NCBI GenBank assembly: GCA_026398415.1
Contig: JAPLSY010000080.1
Coordinates: 101,393 to 165,392 of the forward strand
Length of the DNA: 64,000 bases
Origin: Kiritimatiellota bacterium
GTDB lineage: Bacteria; Verrucomicrobiota; Kiritimatiellia; JAAZAB01
Reading direction: 5' to 3'
Under the pieces are notes generated by a model. It did not search any database and was not told the origin of the DNA. It was given only the letters and a program-made list of their open reading frames with translations. The position numbers and the translations under genes were made by a program. Below are positions 16,804 to 26,700 of this stretch, in pieces. Within the stretch, counting starts at the first letter, position 1, and each line of letters opens with the position of its first letter.

Positions 16804-17504
16804 AATGCAGTCCTTTTGCCGAATAAAATGGAACCAAGCCGAATCCAGGTGGCGCCTTCCTCCACGGCAATCTCGAAATCATGGCTCATGCCCATGGACA
16901 ACTCGCGCAGTTCAAAACCAGTTTCCTGCCGCCAGCGGTCGCGGTGTTCCCGCAGGCTGTGAAAAAATTGACGCGCGTGCTCCGGATCTTCCGCCAGCGG
17001 CGGAATGGTCAATAATCCCTGAATTTCCACCCGCCGCAGACCATTAGCCGCCTGTAATATGCCTGGAACGGCCTCCGGGACAAGCCCGAATTTACTGCTT
17101 TCGCCCGAAACATTGACTTCCAGGAAAACCGGCATGACACGTCCCGCCGCCTCGGCGGCGGCCTCGATCGCCATGAGCAGTTTCAACGAATCCACGGACT
17201 GGATCGAGTGAAACAGGTTCACCGCATCCTTGACTTTATTCGTCTGCAAATGACCGATCAGATGCCAGTTCAAGGTGGTCGGACACAATGGAATTTTCTG
17301 CTTGGCTTCCTGCACGCGGTTTTCACCGAAATCCATCAGGCCGGCGGCGGCGGCCTCCCGAATGTAATCCGGGCCGCGGGTTTTGGAAACCGCCAACACG
17401 CGCACCTCTTCCGGACGGCGCCCCACCCTTTCACAGGCGGCTTGAATGCGGCGACGCACCCCGGCTAAATTGTCTTCGAATGATGGGTTCATAAAAATTT
17501 CCAC
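16800..17504 (-). CDS. yggS: YggS/PLPBP family pyridoxal-phosphate homeostasis protein
   Basis: Cytosolic PLP-binding protein that buffers vitamin B6; no catalytic activity is known for the family. The 234 residues carry LAVSKTRGPD with the PLP Lys, DFGENRVQEAKQK, NWHLIGHLQTNK and SMGMSHDFEIAVEEGATWIRLG, all family hallmarks. The first start is GTG 17504, four bases after the recR stop; ATG 17492 (giving MNPSFEDNL) is an equally likely start and neither has a strong ribosome site. It sits between recR and proC in a run of overlapping genes. Confidence 0.92.
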   Translation of the reverse strand: MEIFMNPSFEDNLAGVRRRIQAACERVGRRPEEVRVLAVSKTRGPDYIREAAAAGLMDFGENRVQEAKQKIPLCPTTLNWHLIGHLQTNKVKDAVNLFHSIQSVDSLKLLMAIEAAAEAAGRVMPVFLEVNVSGESSKFGLVPEAVPGILQAANGLRRVEIQGLLTIPPLAEDPEHARQFFHSLREHRDRWRQETGFELRELSMGMSHDFEIAVEEGATWIRLGSILFGKRTAL

Positions 17505-17507
17505 GCA

Positions 17508-18110
17508 TCAGAAAGGCTGACGACTGCCTATGGCGCGCGCCAGGGTCACGGCATCCGAATAGGCGATGCCGCTGCCGGCGGGAATGCCCATGGCCGGCCG
17601 GGTCAGTTTGACCGCGCACCCGGCCAGCAGATCGCGGATCATGCTGGCCGTGGCTTCGCTTTCCACGTCCGCATTAAGCGCCAAAATCACTTCTTGAATC
17701 GGTTCCGATTTCAGGCGTAACGCCAGGGCATCCAGGCGGAGCTGGTCGGTCCCAATACCCTGCATGGGCGACAGCTTGCCCATGAGCACGTGATAGCGCC
17801 CGCGATAGCCGCCCGCATTTTCAATCTGCAAGACATCGGAGGGGTCTTCCACCACGCACAGAAGAGCGCCATCCCGGGTGGCATCGGTGCAAAACCGGCA
17901 GGGATCCTGGTCGCGCGAGGTCAACGCGCCGCACCGCGAACAGCACCCAATCTGCTCGGCCACCCCCTGCAGGGCGGCGATCAAGTCCTTGAGGAGTCCG
18001 GTCTGATCGCCCACCAGCTTCATGGCCAGTCGTTCCGCCGAGCGGCGGCCGATGCCCGGCAGTTTGCCGAAACAGGCGATCGCTCTATCGAGGGGCGGAA
18101 ATGTTTTCAT
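17508..18110 (-). CDS. recR: Recombination mediator RecR
   Basis: Works with RecO/RecF to load RecA on gapped DNA. The 200 residues show the N-terminal helix-hairpin-helix (KLPGIGRRSAERLA), a zinc finger with Cys57, Cys60, Cys71 and Cys74, and a Toprim domain (LLCVVEDPSDVLQIE, then VILALNADVESEATA). Length is exactly typical. ATG 18110 overlaps the ybaB end by four bases. The ybaB-recR pair is widely conserved; the usual third member, dnaX, is 8 kb away here. Confidence 0.95.
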   Translation of the reverse strand: MKTFPPLDRAIACFGKLPGIGRRSAERLAMKLVGDQTGLLKDLIAALQGVAEQIGCCSRCGALTSRDQDPCRFCTDATRDGALLCVVEDPSDVLQIENAGGYRGRYHVLMGKLSPMQGIGTDQLRLDALALRLKSEPIQEVILALNADVESEATASMIRDLLAGCAVKLTRPAMGIPAGSGIAYSDAVTLARAIGSRQPF

Positions 18111-18424
18111 AATCCGGGAATATTCGGCAGGCCCATGTCGGCCATCATTGCCTGCATGTCGTCGGCGCTCATCTTTTTTGCCGCTTCCAGCGCGCCCTCG
18201 ACGGCCGCCAGCACTAACTTTTCCAGCGCCGCCGGCTGGGCCGCTTGCAGGGCACGGGGATCAATGCGGATGGCGGCAATCGAGATGTCCCCGCGGGCCG
18301 TGACGGTCACGAGCCCATTGCCGCTTGAAAACTCAACCGTCTTGGCACGCAACTGGCCCTGCATTTTCTTCATGTTTTTCTGCATGCCCGCCGCATCCTT
18401 GATCATCTTCAGAATATTTGTCAT
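18107..18424 (-). CDS. ybaB: YbaB/EbfC family nucleoid-associated protein
   Basis: Small dimeric DNA-binding protein usually found with recR and dnaX. The product of 105 residues shows LKMIKDAAGMQKNMKKMQGQL and VEFSSGNGLVTVTARGD, the conserved core. The frame extends upstream to 18523, but ATG 18424 with AGGAG nine bases before it gives the family N-terminus, so the longer reading is rejected. First gene of the ybaB-recR-yggS-proC-DUF3108-rfaE1 run. Confidence 0.92.
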   Translation of the reverse strand: MTNILKMIKDAAGMQKNMKKMQGQLRAKTVEFSSGNGLVTVTARGDISIAAIRIDPRALQAAQPAALEKLVLAAVEGALEAAKKMSADDMQAMMADMGLPNIPGL

Positions 18425-18563
18425 GCCATTATCTCCTATATCGAATGCCCTGAATCTAAAATTCAAAACAATAACGATTTTCCGGCCGGATACAATAAGA
18501 ATAACAAGCACGAAACCTTGCATATGCCATTACACCGGTTAATAAAAAACATTTATTTTTCAC

Positions 18564-18591
18564 TTGACTCTATATTGTATGGTGCTATATT
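18564..18591 (+). promoter_or_regulatory. Promoter of the IclR-type regulator gene
   Basis: TTGACT (18564-18569), 16-nt spacer, TATATT (18586-18591). The ATG at 18598 starts only six bases after the -10 box, so the transcript would begin at or very near the start codon. The region is AT-rich against its surroundings. Confidence 0.65.
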
Positions 18592-18597
18592 AGCAAC

Positions 18598-19341
18598 ATG
18601 ACTGAGAATACCAGGCCCGCCCAGCCGAATATGAGCCTTTGCCATGGCATTGCCTGCCTGCAGTTCCTGGCCATGGCCGACCGGCCGATTGGCAGTCGCG
18701 AAGCGGCCCGCGCACTGGGTTTCGAGCCCACGCGCGCCAATCGTCTCCTGGGTACCTTGGCCAGCCTGGGAATTGCGGAAAAAACCGCGGATCAGAAATA
18801 CCAGGCGGGCCCCGGTCTGCACGTGCTTGCGGCGCAAAGCCTGCGGGGCTCGCGCCTGTTAAACGTGGCGTTGCCCCATTTAAAACCTTTATTAAACCAG
18901 GGGTTGGCAGTTGCCCTGGGGGTATTATGGCGGATGCACGTCTGTTATCTGTGGTATATTCTTCCCGACCAGGATCCGGGACAAGGCATTGGCGCTTCCA
19001 ATCCCTGGCCGGCATGGGATTCGAGTATCGGGCGTGTTTTGCTGGCCGCATTGCCCCTATCCGATGCCCGCCGGCTGTATCTTCAGGAACAGGCGAAACC
19101 TTGTAAGACTTGCCTGGAATTCAAGCGCAACCTGAATGCTATTCGGCGGCAGGGTTATGCATTTATCCCCAAAAAAGCAATCTCCGGAACGACTTTAGGC
19201 GTTCCGATCGGCTCCCCGCCGGTTGCCGGCCTCGCATTTTGCGGTAATTTTTCAGCCCGTTCTGTGCCGCGTCTATTTCGCTTGCTGAATCGGTCGGCGA
19301 CGGATATCAGCCAGGAACTTAAATCAAGGAGGAACAGCTAA
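18598..19341 (+). CDS. IclR-family transcriptional regulator
   Basis: 247 residues: a winged helix at 12-75 (MSLCHGIACLQFLAMADRPI, EAARALGFEPTRANRLLGTL, LGIAEKTADQKYQAGPGL) and an effector-type C-terminal domain with IGRVLLAALPLSDARRLYL. The last part is shorter and less conserved than in classical IclR, so it is a divergent member; the ligand is unknown. It stops inside the ATG of the Fe-S gene that follows (overlapping TAATG), so it probably regulates that gene. No ribosome site precedes ATG 18598; the second Met (18631) is an alternative. Confidence 0.75.
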   Translation: MTENTRPAQPNMSLCHGIACLQFLAMADRPIGSREAARALGFEPTRANRLLGTLASLGIAEKTADQKYQAGPGLHVLAAQSLRGSRLLNVALPHLKPLLNQGLAVALGVLWRMHVCYLWYILPDQDPGQGIGASNPWPAWDSSIGRVLLAALPLSDARRLYLQEQAKPCKTCLEFKRNLNAIRRQGYAFIPKKAISGTTLGVPIGSPPVAGLAFCGNFSARSVPRLFRLLNRSATDISQELKSRRNS

Positions 19342-21746
19342 TGCCTGAAGCAAAAAGCTCAAGGCCTGAATCACGGTTAAACGGTCGGGGCGCGCAAATC
19401 ACTGCCTCCCAAGTCAAAGCGGAAGCCCGTTGCATGGGGGCGGATCTGGTGGGCATTGCGCCGATATCGCGCTGGCAACATGCGCCACGCATGCTCCGTC
19501 CCCAGGCGCATCTGCCGGATGCGCGGTCAGTGGTGGTCATGGGCATTCATCATCCCGATGCCTCGGTGGAATGGGGTGGTTTGCCGAGTAGTAATCATAC
19601 TGGACCGTTCCAGATCGGCATGATCGCCAAACTGGATACCATGGCCTGGCGCATGGCGCGATTTCTTGAAAAGCAGGGCGCACGGTCCATGCCCTATCCC
19701 TGCACCGGCTATTGGCGGCACCGGCCGTACAAGGAGATCGAAACCAATCATACAGCTTCTTTTTCCCACCGGCATGCGGCCGTAGCCGCCGGTCTGGGCG
19801 AGTTCGGGTTGAACAATATGTTTATGTCCGCGGCCTATGGCCCGCGCGAGCGTCTGATTTCAGTGATTACCACGGCCGATCTGAGCGCCGACCCGCTTTA
19901 TTCCGGTCCAGCGCTCTGCGACCGGTGCCGGATGTGCGCCAAACATTGTCCGGGGCAGAACTATCAACCCGAAAATTTGCTTGAGCCGGCAACCGACAAG
20001 GTGGTCATCGAGGACAAAACGTATGAATATGCAAAATTAAACCGCTGGCGTTGTATCTGGGGTGAGCAGTTTGCTTTTGATATGGAACAGTTGGCGGCTT
20101 TTAAGATTACCGATGAGGAGTCCATCTATCGCGCGCAGGCCACGGGCGCCCGGTTTAAGGGGTGGGAATTCGGCAATTGCCTCAGATTTTGCATGGCGCA
20201 GCCGGCCCGTTACTGGGACCGGAAATATACATCCGCTCCGCGCCGGAAGAAGGAAAAGAAAAAAACATCAACGCAGGAATTACTGAAAAGAATTCGCGAA
20301 CTGGCGCGTTCGGGCGGCGCAGACCGTCTGGTCATCCGCCCCCTCAGCGCATTTTCAGCTGCCGAGATGACCGCAATTCCCGATTATCCGGTGGCGGCGA
20401 TGCGGCGCAATTTTTCATGGGTCATTACCTGCGGCCGGCGGATTATGCCATTCCCCGGCGGCCATGCTTTGCTGGATGATTGCGCAGCTTATATCAAAAC
20501 CGCATCCCACATCCGCCTCTCTGGCGCTGCTTATGATATTGCCGCATATCTGGACAATTGCGGTTTTGAGGCAATGCAGGATTGGATGGGACTGGGCGCC
20601 GAAGTCTTAAGGCAGGAAAAATGGGATGAAACCATTCCGGATGTTCCGGCTTATCGATTCGATCCGGGCGAAGAACAGGCGCTACCGCGATCAGTCCGCT
20701 GCCCCACGTTGCGTTGCAAACCCACGGCCGGCAACGCGGAATCTCAGATTATGGCAAATAAAAAAAATGAGCCGGCCAACAGGGATACCTTTGCCTCCTG
20801 GTCCGTTATTTGCGAGGCGCCGCTGCAAGCGCTCTGTGAACGCTTGGAAAGCCGGGACGTACAATTAGCATTGAATGAGTTCGGTAAAGCGTCCTTTTTA
20901 TCCCAGGTGGATAAAATCGGCGTTGTATCCGTGGATAAAATTCCGGCTTTGCCGGGAATTATTGACATTCGCAAGGCGTTGCCGGGCGCACGCTCGCTCA
21001 TCGTTTTATTGACGGCTGTTCCGGAACAGATCGTGACGCTGGCCGGGAAGCAGGAAGCGGACTGCACGTCTTCCTACAGCTATCTGCAGTATCAGCTTCT
21101 GAGCGAGCTGCTGTGGGCGGCCCAGGATTTGGCCGACTGGTTTGGAGCAAAAGGCCGGACGGCTCTCCCCCTGGCGGACGTTTCATTGAAGTCCTTTCGA
21201 AATCTGGAGCCTTATGTGGCCTTTCCCAATCTCGGCCATCCGGATTTAAGGGCCAACGCGATGCTGGCGGCCTTGGGCGGATTGGGCGAGATCGGCAAGC
21301 ATGGATTGCTGCTTACGCCGGAATACGGTCCGCGGCATCGATTCGTTTTTGTGGCAACCACTGCCACACTTCCAGAAACCCATGTTTATAAAGGGCCGAA
21401 GTTGTGCCGCCCGGATTGCGACCTTTGCGCGGTCGCCTGTCCGGTGCAGGCGCTTTCCCGCAAGATCGTATCCTTGCCTGACGGCCGGGGCGGGGAATAT
21501 CCGGTGTTTCCGCGGCAGGAGCAGCGATGCCGTTGGGCCAGGTCCCTGGGCATGGTAGGCGCCGAAGGGCCGGAAACGATCGGATGGCAAAAACCGGATT
21601 TACCCGTACCGGACGAATTGAATGCAACCCAGGTCTGGGATGCAATTAACCGCAAGGATCCGCTTCAAATCAAGGGCTATAAATCGCACTGCATGGTGGA
21701 TGCCGTCGTTGAAAGATGCTTACAGGCCTGTCCGGTCGGACGCTGA
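19341..21746 (+). CDS. Fused twin Fe-S protein, QueG / reductive-dehalogenase-like
   Basis: 801 residues that look like two related modules in one chain. The first (about 25-310) has LGEFGLNNMFMSAAYGPRER and ALCDRCRMCAKHCPGQ near 190-205; the second (about 485-801) has LGGLGEIGKHGLLLTPEYGP and CRPDCDLCAVACPVQAL near 688-702 and ends with CLQACPVGR. Both resemble the cobalamin/4Fe-4S fold of epoxyqueuosine reductase and reductive dehalogenases. The middle (320-480) shows no clear motif apart from a Lys-rich stretch. No Tat signal. The second cluster of the first module seems to lack a Cys (NCLRFCMAQP). GGAGG precedes ATG 19341. Substrate unknown. Confidence 0.7.
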   Translation: MPEAKSSRPESRLNGRGAQITASQVKAEARCMGADLVGIAPISRWQHAPRMLRPQAHLPDARSVVVMGIHHPDASVEWGGLPSSNHTGPFQIGMIAKLDTMAWRMARFLEKQGARSMPYPCTGYWRHRPYKEIETNHTASFSHRHAAVAAGLGEFGLNNMFMSAAYGPRERLISVITTADLSADPLYSGPALCDRCRMCAKHCPGQNYQPENLLEPATDKVVIEDKTYEYAKLNRWRCIWGEQFAFDMEQLAAFKITDEESIYRAQATGARFKGWEFGNCLRFCMAQPARYWDRKYTSAPRRKKEKKKTSTQELLKRIRELARSGGADRLVIRPLSAFSAAEMTAIPDYPVAAMRRNFSWVITCGRRIMPFPGGHALLDDCAAYIKTASHIRLSGAAYDIAAYLDNCGFEAMQDWMGLGAEVLRQEKWDETIPDVPAYRFDPGEEQALPRSVRCPTLRCKPTAGNAESQIMANKKNEPANRDTFASWSVICEAPLQALCERLESRDVQLALNEFGKASFLSQVDKIGVVSVDKIPALPGIIDIRKALPGARSLIVLLTAVPEQIVTLAGKQEADCTSSYSYLQYQLLSELLWAAQDLADWFGAKGRTALPLADVSLKSFRNLEPYVAFPNLGHPDLRANAMLAALGGLGEIGKHGLLLTPEYGPRHRFVFVATTATLPETHVYKGPKLCRPDCDLCAVACPVQALSRKIVSLPDGRGGEYPVFPRQEQRCRWARSLGMVGAEGPETIGWQKPDLPVPDELNATQVWDAINRKDPLQIKGYKSHCMVDAVVERCLQACPVGR

Positions 21747-21833
21747 TCGGTAAAAAACAAACATTAGGAAATTATGTCAAAGCATCAGGGTCACCCAATC
21801 CGCCCTTAACGCGGTTTAGTTTAGAAAACAGTT

Positions 21834-23468
21834 CTAATCATGGGCCAGAATCTTCACTATGGCCGGATCGATGAAGTCCGGGATCTGCACCGGCAGCCGG
21901 CCCTGCGGCTTGATCCTGCCAAACACCACATCCGCCGCAGCTTTGATGCTGGTGTAATTGTTCCCGTAGGCGACCAGCACCGTATCCGCAAACGGAAGCT
22001 CTGCAAGGACATAAGGATTGCTGACGATATAGACCACGGTCTTGCCGAGCGCGTTTATTTCCTTCATCAGGCTGACTTGGCCCGCGGTCAAAAGCCCCGT
22101 CTGCCCGGACTTACTTCGGAAGGCCGTGCCGATAAAGATCACTTCCGCTGTCTGTGCATGAGCTAACAATGTTTTTATTTTGGCCGCATCAGGATGCGCT
22201 CCGAAAAGCTGCGTCTCGACCAGGGGCGCGCAATCTTTGATTGCCTCCATAATGCCGTACAAGTTGAAATGCAGCCCCCATTCAAAGGGATGATTGGGAT
22301 GTTCCGGTTCCAGGACCAGCACCTTGCCGGCCAGGGGCGGTCTGAGCGGCAGGCTGTTTTTACGGTCGCGCGCCAGGGTTATGGACTCGCAGGCGATTCT
22401 GACCGACAGGGCCTCGCGCTTGTGCCGGGGTGTTCGGATGCCGGGCAAATCGAGTTTATGCCTGAATAGAAGCAGTTTCTTTTTGTAATGCAGAATGCGC
22501 TCCACGGCACGGTTGATTGTCGCTTCTTTAATCGCCCCTTCTTGCACGGCGGCCACAATCCGCTCAATTGCTTTTTTCATTTCCACCGGCCCGAGGATCA
22601 GGTCATTGCCGGCATTGATTGCCAGAATCAGCGCTTCGCGGCCGTCATAACGGCTCGTGATCCCATGCATTGCCATGGCATCCGTGATGGCCAGGCCCTT
22701 GAAACCCATCCGGTTGCGCAGGAGTTCAGTCATGATCTTATATGAAAGCGTCGCAGGATATTCGTTGTCATATGGCGGATAAATGGCGTGATTGGTCATC
22801 AGCATGGGGATGCCTGCCCGGAAAGCTTTGCGGAACGGGAGCAAATGGATGTTTTCCATTTGCTCACGGGTGACCTGCATCTGCTCCAGCCCGTAGTGCG
22901 AGTCTTGTTTATGCATGCCGGCGCCAGGGAAATGCTTCACCTGTGGTAGGAGCCGTCCTTTTTTCATCATGCCACGGGCATAGGCAGTACTGACCGCCGC
23001 AACTATCATGGGATTATCGCCTACTGATCTGGTGTTGGTGATCGGGTTCTGCGCTTCGGTATTTACATCCGCCACTGGCGCGGGAGTAATGTTTATCCCG
23101 AGAAACATGGCTTCCTCGGCAATGACCTTGCCCGCAGCATAGGCGTATTTCACAGCCTTGGATTTATTCAGGGCTCCGAAGGCCATGAGCCCGGGAAACT
23201 CGGTGCAGCTGCCGTCCATCATGACTTGGCCCGCACCGTTCTCAAAATCAGCGCTGATAAATAATGGTATCTTCGCTGCTTCCTGCAAAGTCCGGATCGC
23301 CTCGCGGAAAGTATCGGCATTGTCACCGGGCAGGCCGCAGGGCCAGATGCCGCCGATGCCCTGCCGCACATACGCGAGCGTTTCTGCCTGGCCGCGATAG
23401 CTCAGGACAATCATCTGGGCGGCCTTTTCAGCAAGCGTCAGGTCAGTAAGTTTTACATGTCTTTGCAC
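21834..23468 (-). CDS. Glycoside hydrolase family 3 (beta-N-acetylhexosaminidase / NagZ-like)
   Basis: 544 residues with the GH3 barrel: ISADFENGAGQVMMDG, LGINITPAPVADVNTEAQNP, KHFPGAGMHKQDSHYGL (the loop with the Asp-Ser-His dyad typical of NagZ-type enzymes) and KGLAITDAMAMHGI with the nucleophile Asp. A C-terminal alpha/beta domain (about 350-544) is also present, as in two-domain GH3. No signal peptide, so it is likely cytosolic, acting on N-acetylhexosaminides such as peptidoglycan fragments; exact sugar not certain. Start is GTG 23468 with AAGGAG upstream. Confidence 0.85.
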   Translation of the reverse strand: MQRHVKLTDLTLAEKAAQMIVLSYRGQAETLAYVRQGIGGIWPCGLPGDNADTFREAIRTLQEAAKIPLFISADFENGAGQVMMDGSCTEFPGLMAFGALNKSKAVKYAYAAGKVIAEEAMFLGINITPAPVADVNTEAQNPITNTRSVGDNPMIVAAVSTAYARGMMKKGRLLPQVKHFPGAGMHKQDSHYGLEQMQVTREQMENIHLLPFRKAFRAGIPMLMTNHAIYPPYDNEYPATLSYKIMTELLRNRMGFKGLAITDAMAMHGITSRYDGREALILAINAGNDLILGPVEMKKAIERIVAAVQEGAIKEATINRAVERILHYKKKLLLFRHKLDLPGIRTPRHKREALSVRIACESITLARDRKNSLPLRPPLAGKVLVLEPEHPNHPFEWGLHFNLYGIMEAIKDCAPLVETQLFGAHPDAAKIKTLLAHAQTAEVIFIGTAFRSKSGQTGLLTAGQVSLMKEINALGKTVVYIVSNPYVLAELPFADTVLVAYGNNYTSIKAAADVVFGRIKPQGRLPVQIPDFIDPAIVKILAHD

Positions 23469-23603
23469 AGATATCTCCTTTGCTCAGCTTTCGTTTTCGA
23501 ACAATGACATCCGTCTAGGAGCAATTCAATAAATGCCGTTTTCCTTGAGCAGCCTGTTTAATAACCTGTAATTTGCCAGGCTGATCGTCGGGAAGCATTG
23601 TGA

Positions 23604-23641
23604 CACTGCTGTCCAAAACAATCTGATTTTGGACAGCAGTG
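23604..23641. repeat. Perfect 15-bp stem-loop
   Basis: CACTGCTGTCCAAAA (23604-23618), 8-base loop, TTTTGGACAGCAGTG (23627-23641). No T-run follows on either strand, so it does not look like a classical intrinsic terminator. Confidence 0.75.
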
Positions 23642-23692
23642 CCGCCGCAATCCTTTATTCTCTATTCTAAGGGCTGACCCTGTGCTTCCTGT

Positions 23693-23785
23693 GGGGTATC
23701 CCCTTCGCTGGCGCATATACCATATCTTGCGATTTTTAGCCGCGAATAACCACTATTGTGGTTGCGCAATTCAAGGAGATACCCC
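23693..23785. repeat. 93-base element with inverted terminal repeats
   Basis: GGGGTATCCCCTT (23693-23705) faces AAGGAGATACCCC (23773-23785), 12 of 13 positions complementary. Inside is a smaller stem, AACCAC-TATT-GTGGTT (23748-23763). Size and shape are like a MITE or a structured RNA; no coding. Confidence 0.55.
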
Positions 23786-23798
23786 AGTTATTTAATAT

Positions 23799-26700
23799 TT
23801 AAGGTGACCCTGACACCCATACAAAGTGATAGTCGCCGGAGCCGACAGCAAAGATGGCATAATCGCCTTCCATGCCGATGAACTCGACCCCCTCGGATGT
23901 CTCCGCAGGTCGGCCGCTTTCGGTTACGGTGTTCTTGTTTGAAGCCGGAACGGAGACCAAGGCGGAGGTGTTCACGGGCACGTTAACCCTCATCTCGATG
24001 TTGCCGTTGTTCTTCTGCCACCGCACAGTCACGCGTCCCTTGACCGTCTCTTGTGTGGCCTCGGCAAAAGTTAATGCCTTCGGCAGATAGGGGCGGATAC
24101 CGATCTGCGCGAAGGCAGGCTTCCGGGCCGTGATGCCCGCCAGCCGCGTGAAGAACGAGGAGTCCACGCCGGCAAACGCGACATGGCCGTGAGAGTTCAT
24201 GCTGCCTTTAAACGTCCATTGTTCCCAGAGCGTGGTGGCGCCCTGCGCGATCTGGAATCCAAATCCGGGATAATCCGGCTGCTTTAACATGCTGACGGCA
24301 AGATCCTGTTGGCCGAAGTCGCACAGCACATCAACCAGGTAGCGCGTACCGAAGATGCCGGTATCGAGATGGCCTTCGTCCTTGCCTTGGATCGTCGTGA
24401 CCAAGCGGTCAAAAACGGCGCCACGCTTGTCTTGCGGAACGAGGTTTAAAGCCAAAGGCAGGATCGCCGTTGTTTGTGAACCGTTGCCATAGGTCGCAGT
24501 CTGCGCATCGAAATTTTTCGCATGGAAGGCCTTGGTAATTTCGTCAGCCCAACCCGCGTAACGCGCCGCGTCCTCGGACTTGCCGAGAAGTGCGGCGGTT
24601 TCGCCGACGATCCGGGCGATTACGGCGTAGAGACTCGTATTCACCTCGGTCACGTTGCCAAAGTAGCCTGCCCAAGTTCCGTCGTTCGGCCGGCACCAGT
24701 CGCCGAACCCTGCGGTATAGATGTGGCCGGGCGTTTTGGCGCGGAGTTCCTCGATAAAGACTCTCATGTTTGCGTAGTGAACCTCAAGGATGCGGATATC
24801 CCCGTAATACCAATAGAGGCGCCAAGGCAGAAAGATCATGTCGCCGCTCCAGTCCGGGTTGTCACGTCTGCCTTCGCCCCGGATGTCGCCCAGCCACTTC
24901 GTGTAGTAGCGGTTCATCCAGAAGTTGCAAAGGGCGGCATCCTCGTAGGCGAGCGAGTCCATTTGGCAGGGGGTCCGTTCGTCGCGCACCGGGCAGTCGG
25001 TCGGGATGCTCATGAAGTTGCTGCGCATCGACCAGACGCAATGGCGGTGAATCCGGTTGATCATCGCGTCCGAGGTCGTGAAGGTTCCGGCGGGTTGCAC
25101 ATCGGCATGCACCACGCATCCGGTGATGTCGTCGAGTGTGGGGCGACCCGGAAAGCTGGTGACCTCGACGTAGCGGAAACCGTGATAGGTAAAGCGCGGC
25201 TCGTACACTTCCGAACCTTCACCGCGCAACACGAAAGTGTCGGTCGCTTTGGCAAGGCGGTTGGTCCATGGATCAAGCATGCCGTCCTTGCCGATCAGTT
25301 CGCTGTGGCGCAAAACGATGCGGGTACCGCGTGCTCCGGTCGCACGCAGACGCACCCATCCCGCAAAATTCTGACCCATGTCGAAAACGAATACGCCTGG
25401 TTTGGGTTCCGCCACGCTGATCGGACGGATTCTCTGGATCACCCGGACGGGCGGCATGACGTTGGGCGCAAGTTTCGCCAAAGTGGCCTCCAGCACACGC
25501 ACAGGCTGCCAACCTTCCGCCGTGAAGGCGGATGTTGACCAGCCGGGCATCTCCAGTCCCGCATCATAGACTTCGCCGTCGTAGAGGCTCGCAAAGGCGA
25601 GCGGGCTCGTTCCGGCTTGCCAGCTCTCATCCGTAATGATCGTGGTCGTCGTGCCGTCATCGTACACCACATCGAGTTGGAGGATGGCGCGTTTGGCGTC
25701 TTCCCATTTCCAGCCCCATTGGGAGTAGTCATCGGAGTAGCCGGGGGCCAGCCACAGGCCAACCGCGTTATCGCCTTGTTTCACGGCGGCGGTCACATCG
25801 AGTGTGTCGAAGAGCAGGCGTTGCGGGTAGAAGGTGTTAGCCGGGGCGAGTACGCGGTCAGCGGCTTTCGCTCCGTTAAGATAAATCTCGTAAAAACCAA
25901 GGCCGCAGACCGACGCCGTGGCACGGCGCACGGACTTGGTCAGAACAAAGGTCTTACGTAAGCGCGGGCAATCCTTGGGCAAGGGCGAACGACACAGCAA
26001 CGTAGCATTCGCCAGCGCAAGTTGCCCCTTTTTGAGCAGCACATTTCCGCTGACGTCCGTGACCAAAAGGTTGTCCACGAGCGAAGATTCCTTGCTATCG
26101 GCACGGAATCCGATCGCGCCGAAGGCGAAGGTGGTGTCGTCTCGCTCGTCAATCAGCTTGCCATCGATGCGCGTGCGGATCGTTGTGCCGTGCGTCTCGA
26201 TCTCCACGCGATGTGTTTTGAGGTCGTCGGTGGCGGGAATCACCTGACGCAGCGAGACTGGCGGCAACATTGACCACGTCCCGTTCTTGAGGATGTGCGG
26301 GCGCAGTAACAATTCCGGACCGAGCGCGGCGTTTATCTGCCACATGTAATAATTAGAATTATCCCGCACCCGGAAGAGGATGCCGACAGCGCCCTTTTGG
26401 ATGGTAACATCCGCGGCAAGGGTTATGTCGCGCCACTCGGGCGCACCCGCGCCAGGCAATCCGATCCATTTGGCCTTCCAATCCGAAGCCTGTAGCAATG
26501 CGACTTGCCAAAAGGCGGGAGCGCTCCACGGCGACGGCTGGCCTTGCTTATCCCATGCGCGGACTCTCCAATGACAACGCGCCCCGGCGTGCAATGCCGC
26601 CCCCGTGTAGACGATGTGCGTGTTCTGATCCGAGGCGATCTTGCCCGTGTCCCACAGGAGCGCTTTGTCCTGCGACAAATCCTCCGGCAACGCCGCGACT

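Larger units (their letters stand above)
23469..23798. other. 330-base intergenic region between GH78 and GH3 genes
   Basis: No reading frame or RNA gene is recognised. It contains the GH3 ribosome site, a perfect 15-bp stem-loop at 23604-23641 and a 93-base element with 13-base inverted ends at 23693-23785, listed separately. The promoter for GH3 was not identified. Confidence 0.6.

Noticed and set aside
23604..23641. Intrinsic terminator
   Set aside because: Strong stem but no T-run on either strand, and it lies away from the GH78 stop.
24522..25538. 338-codon plus-strand frame inside the GH78 gene
   Set aside because: Lies fully opposite conserved catalytic-domain sequence; no independent support.
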